The notes under the pieces are model-generated. The model was given only the letters and a program-made list of their open reading frames with translations. It did not search any database and was not told the origin of the DNA. Source: Peptococcaceae bacterium (lineage in GTDB: Bacteria; Bacillota; Desulfitobacteriia; Desulfitobacteriales; Syntrophobotulaceae). From it: a DNA stretch of 40,612 bases. The stretch covers positions 1 through 40,612 of the forward strand of contig WRII01000020.1 in NCBI GenBank assembly GCA_009782825.1, in the 5' to 3' direction. Position 1 is the first letter of the stretch. Every line of letters starts with the position of its first letter. The position numbers and the translations under genes are program-made. Positions 7,255-15,811 of the stretch are shown in pieces.

Positions 7255-8367
7255 TTGACCATTTTCTGTCCTAAATGTGGCCAAGTGGTGCCAACTGTTT
7301 CTGCATTCTGCGGGGAGTGCGGAACAAACCTTCCTGAACCTCAGCCATCATACCAGCCTTCTCCATCCTCTCCGCCATCAATGCTGTGCGCTAACTGTGG
7401 CCAGGAAAATAGATCTTCGTCTGCTTTCTGTACCGTCTGCGGCATTACACTTTCCAGCTTTCAACACCTTGAGAGAACTGTTGTGTACAGTCCCCGTTGG
7501 GCACCCCCACCCCCGGCACTCCTTGACTCCCCTCCGGCAACAGATGAGACTTTTCGACCTCCCTCCGGGATCCTCGCGGCGTATCAGTCCTTTTCCTCTG
7601 AGACATCCCACTCCCCCGGGGCATCTCCGTCCTTTGAACCCCCCCGGCCCCCTGGGGCATCTCCGTCCTTTGAGCCCCCTCAGCCCCCCGAGACATCTTC
7701 GTCCTTTGTTGAACCCCCTCAGCCCCCTGAGGCATCTTCGTCCTTTGTTGAGCCCCCTCAGCCCCCTGAGGCATCTTCGTCCTTTGTTGAACCCCCTCAG
7801 CCCCCCGGGGCGTCTTCGTCCTTTGTTGAACCCCCTCAGCCCCCCGAGGCATCTTCGTCCTTTGAAACACCTCAGCCCCCCGCTGCCTGTCCAAAATGCG
7901 GCGAGAAAATCGACCTTTCATTTTCTTTCTGCGGAAATTGCGGAACCATACTTCCCAAATCCCAGAAAGTCCAACTCCCTAGGCAACTGTTTCAGTCCCC
8001 CGAACCTTCTTCTGAATCATCTCAGTCCTTGCCTCCTCCTCAATCCTTTCCATCATCCCCACATCCCGACCAAACCTTTTGCGCTTCCCAATCAGGCAGG
8101 TCGCCACAGCTCAACCCGCCACAGCTTAACTCGCCACAGCCCAACTCATTTTACCTATCCCAATCCCCTCAATCATTCCCGTCCTCTCTGTCTTCTCCAC
8201 ATGCTTACACCTCGTCCATTCCCGATCCGTCAGCCGGCACAGATGATATGGCGACCCAGCCTAAATCCAAGAAAATTCTTAAGAAAATCCTTATTGGCGC
8301 ACTAATTTTGCTCATCATCGGAGGCGGCCTTTTTGCGGCCTTTTACATCCTGACAAATTCCTCTTAG
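7255..8367 (+). CDS. triple zinc-ribbon, proline-rich, tail-anchored membrane protein
   Basis: Translation starts at TTG 7255 with GAGGTGG about eight bases upstream. The 370-residue product has three CxxC...CxxC ribbons: C5/C8/C19/C22, C45/C48/C59/C62 and C212/C215/C227/C230. Between the second and third lies a Pro/Ser/Glu-rich segment with about seven copies of a 12-13 residue unit (PPQPPEASSSFVE). A second Ser/Pro/Gln-rich stretch follows. A single C-terminal membrane helix (about 342-366) is preceded by lysines, so the ribbons should face the cytosol. Zinc-ribbon plus single-helix proteins are common in Firmicutes and mostly uncharacterised; I cannot assign a role. Its stop codon abuts a GGGGCTGTAACTA motif shared with other loci here. 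Confidence 0.8.
   Translation: MTIFCPKCGQVVPTVSAFCGECGTNLPEPQPSYQPSPSSPPSMLCANCGQENRSSSAFCTVCGITLSSFQHLERTVVYSPRWAPPPPALLDSPPATDETFRPPSGILAAYQSFSSETSHSPGASPSFEPPRPPGASPSFEPPQPPETSSSFVEPPQPPEASSSFVEPPQPPEASSSFVEPPQPPGASSSFVEPPQPPEASSSFETPQPPAACPKCGEKIDLSFSFCGNCGTILPKSQKVQLPRQLFQSPEPSSESSQSLPPPQSFPSSPHPDQTFCASQSGRSPQLNPPQLNSPQPNSFYLSQSPQSFPSSLSSPHAYTSSIPDPSAGTDDMATQPKSKKILKKILIGALILLIIGGGLFAAFYILTNSS
7600..7872 (+). repeat. 36-39 bp in-frame tandem repeats in the zinc-ribbon gene
   Basis: About seven near-identical units contain CCCCCTCAGCCCCC and TCTTCGTCCTTTGTTGA. Length variation is in multiples of three, so the frame is kept. The high identity between units suggests recent expansion or frequent slippage. 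Confidence 0.8.
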
Positions 8368-8379
8368 GGGCTGTAACTA
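8367..8379. repeat. GGGGCTGTAACTA motif between two convergent stop codons
   Basis: These 13 bases match the tip of the inverted-repeat element at 6251-6408. The first base closes the TAG of the zinc-ribbon gene, and the last three (CTA) are the TAG of degV on the other strand. Confidence 0.6.
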
Positions 8380-9234
8380 TTCCCGAGTCATAAACAAAAC
8401 CCCCAGAGTCCTTGGCCCGCAATGAACCGAGATCACTCCGCTGGCCTTTGTCACATAGATGTTCTTAAACTCATGCAGACTGGCGATCTCCTCCTTGACC
8501 CTATCAATATCGCTTTGAGGCGACCCTGAATGGGTAATAAAAAGGTGTTCCAAATCTATATCATCACGATCTTCCAGTTTATCACGAACATAAAGCCGCA
8601 AGCATCTCTCCATTTTCCCTCTATATTTTTCGCCCACATGCATCCGGCCACCGTCTTGATTGTCCACCTCAATACAAGGTTTTATGTTGAAGAGATTCGC
8701 GCTCAAAAGGGCCAATGAGCTGCAGCGTCCTCCCGCTTTCATAAACTCCAAGGTGTCCAGCAGAAAGCTGGTATGGACACGGTGACACATCCCTTGAAGT
8801 GTGGTCTGAATCTCCGGCGCGGTCATCCCTTGCTGAGCCATCTCGGCGGCCCGAAGCACCAGGTGCCCGAAACCCCCTGACAGATTCTGTGAGTCCACAG
8901 GATAAATATGACCCAGCTCCTCAGCCGCCAAGCAAAGGTTTTGATAGGAGCTCGTCAAACTTGAGCCAAGGCCCACATGAACGATATCATGTCCTTTTTC
9001 CAGGATGGGCGTAAAGTGGCTGAGATACTCGCTGGGTATTGCCGCAGAAGATTTGGGCAGGGCTTTACGTTCCCACCAAGCCTTATACATGTCTTCCGGA
9101 AATATATCGACGCTGTCGATATATTCTTTATCTTCAAGTAGGATTCGCCAGTTTATCAAGCGTATGTTGTATTTCTTGACAAGTTCAGGGCCGATATCAC
9201 AGGTGCTGTCCGCGCTAATAATGACTTGAGACAT
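8377..9234 (-). CDS. DegV family (fatty-acid-binding) protein
   Basis: ATG 9234-9232 has AAAGGAGGAG upstream, giving 285 residues. An upstream extension to 9375 is not supported. The N-terminus (VIISADSTCDIGPELVKKYN) and the segments SSAAIPSEY, LGSSLTSSYQNL, PVDSQNLSGGFG and FMKAGGRCSS follow the DegV two-domain pattern. DegV/FakB-type proteins bind a single fatty acid. In FakB the lipid is presented to the FakA kinase for phosphorylation and phospholipid synthesis. No fakA is present in the window, so kinase partnership is unproven. The gene ends against the zinc-ribbon gene with only nine bases between the stop codons. Confidence 0.85.
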   Translation of the reverse strand: MSQVIISADSTCDIGPELVKKYNIRLINWRILLEDKEYIDSVDIFPEDMYKAWWERKALPKSSAAIPSEYLSHFTPILEKGHDIVHVGLGSSLTSSYQNLCLAAEELGHIYPVDSQNLSGGFGHLVLRAAEMAQQGMTAPEIQTTLQGMCHRVHTSFLLDTLEFMKAGGRCSSLALLSANLFNIKPCIEVDNQDGGRMHVGEKYRGKMERCLRLYVRDKLEDRDDIDLEHLFITHSGSPQSDIDRVKEEIASLHEFKNIYVTKASGVISVHCGPRTLGVLFMTRE

Positions 9235-9433
9235 GACGACTCCTCCTTTGGCTGTGACCTTTTGGCTTTGATAACTAGGACTTGATACTGTTGAATCTGT
9301 CATAGTGTTCCACGATCTTTGCTTTTGACTCAAGTTATTGTAATAACAATACCATGTCTCCTCAACACTTGGCAATCTATTTCGGCTTTTCCGGGGCTTT
9401 TATCTGTAATTTAATTAATAAATATGGAGTTGA

Positions 9434-9462
9434 TTGACAATCTCCTCCAAAACCCTGATACT
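9434..9462 (+). promoter_or_regulatory. promoter for the YtxH-like gene
   Basis: A perfect TTGACA (9434-9439) and GATACT (9457-9462) are separated by 17 bases, about 40 bases ahead of AAAGGAGGG. Confidence 0.5.
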
Positions 9463-9515
9463 TAATATAAGGGAATAAGGATAGCGCAATAAAACGTAAA
9501 GGAGGGTTTTCTGTG

Positions 9516-9770
9516 ATGGGAAAAATTCTGGCTTTTTTGAGCGGTGCGGCGGTCGGCGTAGCAGGGTGTTTGTTTTTAAAAAGTGATTTGGGAAAAGAGT
9601 GTGTCAACACCGTTGTTGATAAGTGTCGTCCTCTGACCGAGGAGGGAAAGGAATGGGTCGATTCAACGATTAAAAAGGTGACTAACAAGTTCCCTTCCGG
9701 CAGTGACGAAACAGCTTTCTCCTATACGTACACATCCGAACCTGCTGTTGACGCTGACGCGGAAGAGTAA
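9516..9770 (+). CDS. YtxH-like small membrane-anchored protein
   Basis: AAAGGAGGG precedes GTG 9513 and ATG 9516. The ATG is preferred, giving 84 residues. A short N-terminal hydrophobic segment with small residues (AFLSGAAVGVAGCLFL) is followed by KSDLGKE and an amphipathic helix, the YtxH arrangement. The C-terminus is acidic. YtxH proteins are linked to general stress or sporulation in Bacillus but have no known biochemical activity. The gene has its own promoter and lies upstream of the rpsB leader. Confidence 0.6.
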   Translation: MGKILAFLSGAAVGVAGCLFLKSDLGKECVNTVVDKCRPLTEEGKEWVDSTIKKVTNKFPSGSDETAFSYTYTSEPAVDADAEE

Positions 9771-9827
9771 CCCTTTCTGTTGTCCCTTGTGTCTCCCGCG
9801 TAAAAGCCTTGCTGCACCTGACATCAT

Positions 9828-9855
9828 CCAGTGCTGCCCGGGCGGGCAGCACTGG
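9828..9855 (+). promoter_or_regulatory. perfect 13-bp GC-rich hairpin in the rpsB upstream region
   Basis: CCAGTGCTGCCCG is followed by two bases and its exact reverse complement. No T-run follows, so it is not a standard intrinsic terminator. It sits in about 290 non-coding bases between the YtxH-like gene and rpsB. It could end the upstream message, or be part of an rpsB leader used for S2 autoregulation. Confidence 0.45.
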
Positions 9856-10063
9856 CAGCTTGCGTTCACGACAGCTGTATGGTACCCTATTGGAGTGACT
9901 TTACTGATTTCGAGTAAACACGCAGGGGGACTGCGGAGCGGTTCCTTGTTGGGTTGTTGTTTTTTAGCGCCGTGACAAAATGGTGTGAAAAACAGCTTCT
10001 CTATAACAAGGTGTTCCCGGAATGAACCCTTCGGAAGAACAAACAAAAGGAGAATGACGAGTT

Positions 10064-10795
10064 ATGGCTGTTATTTCGATGAAACAACTTTTGGAGGCCG
10101 GCGTCCATTTTGGACATCAGACCCGGCGCTGGAATCCCAAGATGGCCCGCTACATCTTTACGGAAAGAAACGGCATCTACATCATTGATCTACAGAAGAC
10201 GGTGCGTAAAGTTGATGAAGCGTACAACTATGTGCGCGATATTGCCGCTAATGGCGGTACCGTTCTTTTCGTGGGAACAAAGAAGCAGGCTCAAGAGCCG
10301 ATTAAAGAAGAAGCCGAACGCTGCGGCATGTATTATGTCAATGAGCGCTGGCTGGGCGGCATGCTGACGAATTTTCAGACCATCCAGAAACGTGTGCAGC
10401 GATTGCACAAACTTGAGAAGATGGAGGCTGACGGTGTCTTTGAGGTTCTGCCGAAAAAAGAGGTCGCCTCTTTGAAACATGAAATGGGAAAACTCTCCCG
10501 CTTTTTGGGTGGCATTAAAACTATGAAGAAGCTCCCCACCGCACTGTTTGTCGTGGATTCGCGCAAGGAACGCATTGCTGTGGCTGAAGCGCGCCGGCTC
10601 AATATTCCCATTGTTGGGATTGTTGACACAAACTGTGATCCCGATGAAATTGATGTCATTATTCCGGCTAACGATGATGCCATTCGCGCCGTCAAGCTGC
10701 TGACCGGGAAAATGGCGGATGCGATCATCGAGGGCCAGCAGGGCAGCCTTGATGAAGCTGAAGCCGAAGCAGAGGAAGAACTCCAACACGCCTAA
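10064..10795 (+). CDS. rpsB: 30S ribosomal protein S2
   Basis: The 243-residue product begins [20 protein letters not shown] and keeps the S2 signatures [37 protein letters not shown] and [20 protein letters not shown]. The C-terminal tail is acidic ([10 protein letters not shown]), as is usual. S2 binds at the back of the 30S head-body junction and helps recruit S1. AAAGGAG lies ten bases before the ATG. A second ATG at 10055 is out of frame and too close to that site. The gene opens the classic rpsB-tsf-pyrH-frr order, with tsf following after about 46 bases. Confidence 0.98.
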   Translation: MAVISMKQLLEAGVHFGHQTRRWNPKMARYIFTERNGIYIIDLQKTVRKVDEAYNYVRDIAANGGTVLFVGTKKQAQEPIKEEAERCGMYYVNERWLGGMLTNFQTIQKRVQRLHKLEKMEADGVFEVLPKKEVASLKHEMGKLSRFLGGIKTMKKLPTALFVVDSRKERIAVAEARRLNIPIVGIVDTNCDPDEIDVIIPANDDAIRAVKLLTGKMADAIIEGQQGSLDEAEAEAEEELQHA

Positions 10796-10841
10796 TGGGA
10801 GCGGCATCTCACATCACATTATTAAGGAGGGAATTCAATTT

Positions 10842-11504
10842 ATGGCTGAGATATCAGCAGCTCAGGTAAAAGAGCTCCGCGAAAAGACCGGCGTGGGCAT
10901 GATGGATTGCAAGAAAGCTCTTGCGGAATGCCAGGGAAATGTGGATCACGCTGTTGACTATTTGCGGAAGAAAGGGCTGGCTAAGGCAGCCCAGCGCGAA
11001 AGCCGCATTGCCGCGGAAGGAATCGTGGCCTCGTATATTCATGGGGACGGTCGTATCGGTGTTTTGCTGGAAGTCAATTGTGAAACGGACTTTGTCTCCC
11101 GGGGCCAGGATTTTCGCGAGTTCGTCCAGAATGTCGCCTTGCAGATTGCTTCCATGAATCCGCGCTACATCAAACGGGAAGACGTTCCGGAAGAGATCAT
11201 CCGTTATGAAAAGGAGGTCGCTAAGGAGCTGGCTCGCAATGAGGGCAAACCCGAAAAAGTCCTTGACGGAATTGCCGAAGGCCGTGTCAAGAAATACCTG
11301 AAGGAAATCTGTCTTTTGGAACAGGATTATTTTAGGGATCCTCAGTATACCATGGAACACCTTTTGGGCGAATTGGTTGCCAAACTCGGAGAAAAAATCT
11401 CCATCAGAAGATTCACGCGCTACCAGGTCGGTGAAGGCATCGAAAAGAAGAGTCAGGATTTTGCCGCGGAAGTGATGCAGGAAATCAACAAAAAATCATC
11501 ATAG
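10842..11504 (+). CDS. tsf: translation elongation factor Ts
   Basis: The start at 10842 lies behind AAGGAGGG and gives 220 residues, the short Firmicutes length. An in-frame extension into rpsB is not real. The N-terminal UBA-like domain and the TDVPGM-like EF-Tu contact region read [20 protein letters not shown] and KKALAE. The dimerisation core has [20 protein letters not shown] and [11 protein letters not shown]-Ts exchanges GDP for GTP on EF-Tu. It is co-directional with rpsB and pyrH. Confidence 0.97.
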   Translation: MAEISAAQVKELREKTGVGMMDCKKALAECQGNVDHAVDYLRKKGLAKAAQRESRIAAEGIVASYIHGDGRIGVLLEVNCETDFVSRGQDFREFVQNVALQIASMNPRYIKREDVPEEIIRYEKEVAKELARNEGKPEKVLDGIAEGRVKKYLKEICLLEQDYFRDPQYTMEHLLGELVAKLGEKISIRRFTRYQVGEGIEKKSQDFAAEVMQEINKKSS

Positions 11505-11536
11505 GAGAACACGTCTGCAAGGGGGTCTGTTCATAA

Positions 11537-12268
11537 ATGTCGACAGCGGACATGGCGCCGGCGCCTACATACCGCAGAATTATCTTAAAACTCAGCGGAG
11601 AGGCGTTGGCAGGAGACAGAGGATATGGTATAGACCCGGATATGTTGTCTTCTATGGCCCACCAGATCCAGGCGGTAGTCGAATTGGGCGTTCAGACTGC
11701 TCTTGTGGTAGGCGGCGGCAACATCTGGCGGGGGATCGCCGGAAGCTCAAAAGGCATGGACAGAGCAGCCGCCGACTATATGGGAATGCTGGCCACTGTG
11801 ATCAACGCGTTGGCCCTGCAGGACGCCCTTGAACAATTGGATGTTCAAACCCGGGTGATGTCAGCTATTGAGATGCGGCAGATTGCGGAATCTTACATCC
11901 GCCGCCGCGCCATCCGGCATATGGAAAAAGGCCGTGTTGTCATTTTTGCCGCCGGCACAGGAAACCCTTATTTTTCCACAGACACCACGGCGGCTTTACG
12001 GGCAGCTGAAATTGAGGCGGATGTTATTTTGATGGCTAAAACGGTGGACGGGGTCTATGACTCAGATCCCAGGCTGAATCCCCAGGCTGTCAAGTTTGAC
12101 CGTCTGAGCTTTTTTGATATTTTGAACCGCTCTCTGGGTGTCATGGATTCGACAGCGGCCTCTCTGTGCAAGGACAATAATATTCCAATAATTGTATTTA
12201 AATTGGAGGAGCCGGGAAATATATTGAGAGCTGTGAAAAAGGAAATTATTGGGACTCACATTGGTTAG
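11537..12268 (+). CDS. pyrH: UMP kinase
   Basis: The 243-residue amino-acid-kinase-fold enzyme phosphorylates UMP to UDP in pyrimidine synthesis. It carries [13 protein letters not shown] near the N-terminus, [50 protein letters not shown] and the uridylate-kinase tail region. The start ATG 11537 has a weak AAGGGGG site about eleven bases upstream. It lies 32 bases after tsf, in the usual order. The enzyme normally forms a hexamer regulated by GTP and UTP. Confidence 0.97.
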   Translation: MSTADMAPAPTYRRIILKLSGEALAGDRGYGIDPDMLSSMAHQIQAVVELGVQTALVVGGGNIWRGIAGSSKGMDRAAADYMGMLATVINALALQDALEQLDVQTRVMSAIEMRQIAESYIRRRAIRHMEKGRVVIFAAGTGNPYFSTDTTAALRAAEIEADVILMAKTVDGVYDSDPRLNPQAVKFDRLSFFDILNRSLGVMDSTAASLCKDNNIPIIVFKLEEPGNILRAVKKEIIGTHIG

Positions 12269-12361
12269 GCTCTTGTTTTCATCACTGGCTCTGCGGGGGC
12301 ATAGCAATTCCTTTGAACGAAATTTAGGCAGTGGACATCGTCCGCTTTGGGAGGGAAAATT

Positions 12362-12919
12362 ATGATTGAGGATATTATGGCTGATGCCGAAGAACGCATG
12401 AAAAAGACCATCGACCTCTTGCGCCGGGAGCTGGCCACAGTCCGGGCGGGGCGTGCCAACCCAGCCATGCTCGATAAAATTCTGGTCGACTATTATGGCA
12501 CGCCGACTCCTATCAATCAAATGGCGACTATTGCGGTACCGGAACCCCGTTTGTTGACCATACAGCCTTGGGACAAGGGCGTCATCAAGGAAATTAATAG
12601 GGCCATCCTCAAGTCGGATCTGGGTCTGAATCCCGCCGACGATGGTCAGGTGATCCGTTTGGCCATTCCTCAGTTGAACGAGGAACGCCGCAAAGAGCTT
12701 GTCCGAACCTCGCGCAAAAAAGCTGATGACTCCCGGGTTGCCTTGCGCAACATCCGCCGGGACGCCATGGAGGCTTTAAAAAGAGGCGAAAAGGAAAATC
12801 TCCTGACTGAGGATGACCTCAAGAAAACTCAAGATCGGGTTCAAAAGCTCACTGACAAGAATATAAAAGAAATTGATGAGATTGCCGCGAGAAAGGAAAC
12901 GGAAATCCTAGAGGTCTAA
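12362..12919 (+). CDS. frr: ribosome recycling factor
   Basis: ATG 12362 with GGGAGGG upstream gives 185 residues, the standard length. A TTG at 12347 would sit inside the ribosome binding site. The sequence has MKKTIDLLRRELATVRAGRA at the N-terminus, then NPAMLD, the central VPEPRLLTIQPWD and the C-terminal KKTQDRVQKLTDKNIKEID helix. The protein splits post-termination ribosomes with EF-G. It ends one base before uppS begins, so the two are probably translationally coupled. Confidence 0.97.
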   Translation: MIEDIMADAEERMKKTIDLLRRELATVRAGRANPAMLDKILVDYYGTPTPINQMATIAVPEPRLLTIQPWDKGVIKEINRAILKSDLGLNPADDGQVIRLAIPQLNEERRKELVRTSRKKADDSRVALRNIRRDAMEALKRGEKENLLTEDDLKKTQDRVQKLTDKNIKEIDEIAARKETEILEV

Positions 12920-13642
12920 ATGACAGACATGCTGGATCCTGATAACATTCCTGAACATATCGCCATCATTATGGATGGCAATGGGCGCTGGGCTCAGCAC
13001 CGGGGACTCCCTCGCAGCATGGGGCACAAAGCCGGCTTGGATTCTTTGCGTATTGTCGTCAGAGCCCTCAATACATTGGGTGTCAAATATCTTACTGTTT
13101 ACGCGTTTTCCACAGAAAATTGGAAACGCCCAAAAGAAGAAGTGGGCATGCTAATGTCCCTGATTCGTGAATATATATATAGAGAGATCATGGCACTACA
13201 CCGCCAAAAGGTTAAGCTTTCGTTTATCGGTGATCTGACAGGACTTCCTGAAGATGTTCAGCACAGGCTGAGCCAGGCTGTGGAGAAAACCCGGATGAAT
13301 CCGGGGATGCATTTCAATATTGCTTTGAATTACGGGGGCCGCGAGGAAATCCTGCATGCCGCGCGCTGTTTGGCGAAACAGATTCGGGCCGGAGATATGG
13401 ATCCCCAGGATATTGATGATCAGGTCTGGCAAAAATATCTGTACACGGCAGGAACCCCGGATCCCGAACTCATTATCCGAACCTCAGGAGAGATGAGGCT
13501 GAGTAATTTCCTGCTGTGGCAGGGGGCTTATTCGGAGCTGGTCGTCACCGAGTGTTTGTGGCCGGATTTTAGAGAAGATGACTTGTTGGAGGCTATCAGG
13601 GAATTCCAGGGACGGCAGAGGCGATTTGGTGGAGTGACATGA
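12920..13642 (+). CDS. uppS: undecaprenyl diphosphate synthase (cis-prenyltransferase)
   Basis: The 240-residue product has the catalytic motif IAIIMDGNGRWAQHRGLPR, then HKAG, FSTENWKRPKEEV, ALNYGGREEI and the signature TSGEMRLSNFLLWQGAYSEL followed by WPDF. It adds eight isopentenyl units to farnesyl diphosphate, making the C55 carrier for peptidoglycan and wall glycans. Its ATG follows the frr stop directly. The only ribosome site is an AGAGG inside the frr end. The product connects to dxr further along the run, which supplies the isoprenoid precursors. Confidence 0.96.
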   Translation: MTDMLDPDNIPEHIAIIMDGNGRWAQHRGLPRSMGHKAGLDSLRIVVRALNTLGVKYLTVYAFSTENWKRPKEEVGMLMSLIREYIYREIMALHRQKVKLSFIGDLTGLPEDVQHRLSQAVEKTRMNPGMHFNIALNYGGREEILHAARCLAKQIRAGDMDPQDIDDQVWQKYLYTAGTPDPELIIRTSGEMRLSNFLLWQGAYSELVVTECLWPDFREDDLLEAIREFQGRQRRFGGVT

Positions 13643-13697
13643 TTTAATGTATAGTAGTGTATAATGTGTCCGCCCAGAAAAGTTACAAGGAGATATT

Positions 13698-14492
13698 ATG
13701 CTGAAACGCACGCTGAGCGCCGCCATAGGTATCCCGATTCTAATTGTTATGACTTGGCTGGGAGGGTGGTTCCTCGCGGCTTTGTTGGCGTTTCTCGCGA
13801 CGTTGCTGCTCTATGAATTCTTTAAGATGGGAAGCCTCTTGGACATTAAATCTCTGAAGGGCGTCGTTTGGATCCTTGCGGCAGGCTGGTTTGTTTTGTT
13901 GTTTGTGGGAAATACACAATATATGATCCCTTATCTGATTCTGTCTTTTTTGGTTCTTGTCTGTGTCTATACAGTGGCTTATCCCAAGTATTCATGGAAA
14001 GACGCGGCATGGAGCCTGCTTTCTCTGATTTACCCTGTGGCCATGGTCAGCTGTCTGTATCCGATCCGTGAATTTTTACCAAATGGGGAGCTTTGGGCCC
14101 TGTATTGTTATGCCATCGTCTGGGGAACAGACACCGGAGCCTTTTTGATTGGCAGCTGGATCGGCCGCCATAAGATTGCCCCTCTGATGAGTCCCCATAA
14201 ATCCTATGAGGGGGCTGTGGGCGGCTTGGTTGTAAGCCTGGCTGTGGGGACAGCTTTCTGGTATTTTTTCCGTCTCGCCCCCCTGTGGGCTATTCTGATT
14301 TTGTCTTTGGGCGCCAGTTTTTTTGCCCAGCTTGGAGATATGTTTGAGTCGACCCTCAAACGTACAGCTAAAATCAAGGATTCCAGCTCCCTGATTCCGG
14401 GTCACGGCGGGTTTTTGGACCGTTTTGACAGCTTTTTGTTTGCGGTCCCTGTTATTTTTGTGTGCCTGCATTATTGGATTAGACATTTATGA
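13698..14492 (+). CDS. cdsA: phosphatidate cytidylyltransferase (CDP-diglyceride synthase)
   Basis: The 264-residue protein has about seven hydrophobic segments. Its C-terminal half carries the CDP-alcohol synthase signature SPHKSYEGAVGG and QLGDMFESTLKRTAKIKDSS followed by LIPGHGGFLDRFDS. It forms CDP-diacylglycerol from phosphatidate and CTP in the membrane. An AAGGAG site precedes ATG 13698. Its final codons are part of a 23-bp tandem duplication that also contains the dxr start. Confidence 0.95.
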   Translation: MLKRTLSAAIGIPILIVMTWLGGWFLAALLAFLATLLLYEFFKMGSLLDIKSLKGVVWILAAGWFVLLFVGNTQYMIPYLILSFLVLVCVYTVAYPKYSWKDAAWSLLSLIYPVAMVSCLYPIREFLPNGELWALYCYAIVWGTDTGAFLIGSWIGRHKIAPLMSPHKSYEGAVGGLVVSLAVGTAFWYFFRLAPLWAILILSLGASFFAQLGDMFESTLKRTAKIKDSSSLIPGHGGFLDRFDSFLFAVPVIFVCLHYWIRHL

Positions 14493-14519
14493 ACACTTGG
14501 ATTAGACATTTATGAACAC
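14474..14519 (+). repeat. perfect 23-bp tandem duplication across the cdsA/dxr junction
   Basis: TTGGATTAGACATTTATGAA plus CAC occurs at 14474-14496 and again at 14497-14519. The first copy holds the cdsA stop (TTATGA) and the second holds the dxr ATG. Confidence 0.95.
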
Positions 14520-15714
14520 ACACACACACCCTCTAATTAAAAAAATAGCTGTGATCGGCTCCACAGGATCCATCGGGCGGCAAACTCTGGAGGTGGCTTC
14601 CGCTCATCCGGAGGTCTTGAAGGTTGTGGCTTTGGCGGCCGGAACGAACACCCGGGATTTGGCGGATCAAGTGCGCCGGTTTAGGCCGGGCTCGGCTGTT
14701 TTATGGCATGAAGGCGCCGCCAGGAATTTGCGGAGGGATCTGGCGGACAACCCTGTCTCTGTCGGAGCCGGCATGAACGGGCTTATGGATATGGTCACAG
14801 CCGAGGATGTGGATACTGTTGTCATGGCTGTGAGCGGTTGTATCGGTTTGAAGCCGACATTGGCGGCCCTTCACGCGGGAAAACAGGTGGCCTTGGCCAA
14901 TAAGGAGACTTTGGTCGCCGCCGGGGATCTCGTCATGGCCCAGGCGCGCAAGCATCCCGGCTCCCTCGTCCCCATTGACAGTGAACACTCGGCCATCTGG
15001 CAATGCCTGAGCTGTCATGCTGACCACACGGCTCCCGGTCATCATGTCGCCCGTCTCATCCTCACCGCTTCCGGAGGGGCTTTCCGCTCATGGGACCCCC
15101 AGCGGCTGGCTGCCGCCACTCCCGAAGACGCTCTTAAGCATCCCAATTGGCAGATGGGCGCCAAGATCACTATCGATTCGGCTACATTGATGAACAAGGG
15201 CCTGGAGGTTATCGAGGCTCATCATTTGTTCGATATGCCTTATGAAAAAATTGACGTGCTCATCCATCCTCAAAGTATCATCCACTCTATGGTGGTGTAC
15301 GCCGACGGCGCTGTCCTGTCTCAGATGGGGATCCCCGATATGCGCCTTCCTATCCAATATGCGTTGAGTTCCCCGGCCCGTTGGCCCGGCTGCTCGGCTC
15401 CGCCTGATCTGGCCGGGCAGACCTTAACCTTCGAGGAAGTGGACGGCGTGCGCTTCCCGGCTTTAAGCCTGGCTTATGCCTGCGGCCGCCAAGGAGGACT
15501 CATGCCTGCAGTGATGAACGCCGCCAACGAGGTCTGTGTTCATGCTTTCCTGGCCCGAGAGATCCCTTATCCCCGCATCTATGAAATTGTCGATCAGGTC
15601 TGTGCGGCTTTTGACAAAGAAAACTGGGCCGGCTCTACAGCACCGCTGACTTTGGATGATATTCTGGCGGTGGATGAGTGGGCACGGCAGGAGGCCCGCG
15701 TCAGGTGTTCATAA
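14512..15714 (+). CDS. dxr: 1-deoxy-D-xylulose 5-phosphate reductoisomerase
   Basis: The 400-residue enzyme commits DXP to MEP with NADPH and a divalent metal in the non-mevalonate isoprenoid pathway. Seen are the NADPH-binding IAVIGSTGSIGRQTLE, ANKETLVAAG, the metal/substrate motif IDSEHSAIWQCL, LTASGGAF, HPNWQMGAKITIDSATLMNK followed by GLEVIEA, and HPQSIIHSMV. The start ATG 14512 lies in the second copy of a 23-bp duplication. No good ribosome binding site is visible, because the bases upstream are a copy of the cdsA end. Translation may depend on ribosomes finishing cdsA 20 bases earlier. Confidence 0.97.
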   Translation: MNTHTHPLIKKIAVIGSTGSIGRQTLEVASAHPEVLKVVALAAGTNTRDLADQVRRFRPGSAVLWHEGAARNLRRDLADNPVSVGAGMNGLMDMVTAEDVDTVVMAVSGCIGLKPTLAALHAGKQVALANKETLVAAGDLVMAQARKHPGSLVPIDSEHSAIWQCLSCHADHTAPGHHVARLILTASGGAFRSWDPQRLAAATPEDALKHPNWQMGAKITIDSATLMNKGLEVIEAHHLFDMPYEKIDVLIHPQSIIHSMVVYADGAVLSQMGIPDMRLPIQYALSSPARWPGCSAPPDLAGQTLTFEEVDGVRFPALSLAYACGRQGGLMPAVMNAANEVCVHAFLAREIPYPRIYEIVDQVCAAFDKENWAGSTAPLTLDDILAVDEWARQEARVRCS

Positions 15715-15811
15715 TAAACTGCTCTGGCCCACACCAATTGTGTTGGACAGGATCCTTCCAATCTGATATTATGGTGATATTCTCCACCTTTCAGAGAGAG
15801 GATAAACATGT

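Noticed and set aside
7277-8305. 342-residue plus-strand frame overlapping the zinc-ribbon gene
   Set aside because: Pro/Leu/His-rich product of a shifted frame over the repeats; the zinc-ribbon frame has the ribosome site, CxxC motifs and membrane helix.
9821-9990. Known riboswitch or T-box in the rpsB leader
   Set aside because: No T-box sequence or riboswitch core that I recognise; only the single hairpin is clear.
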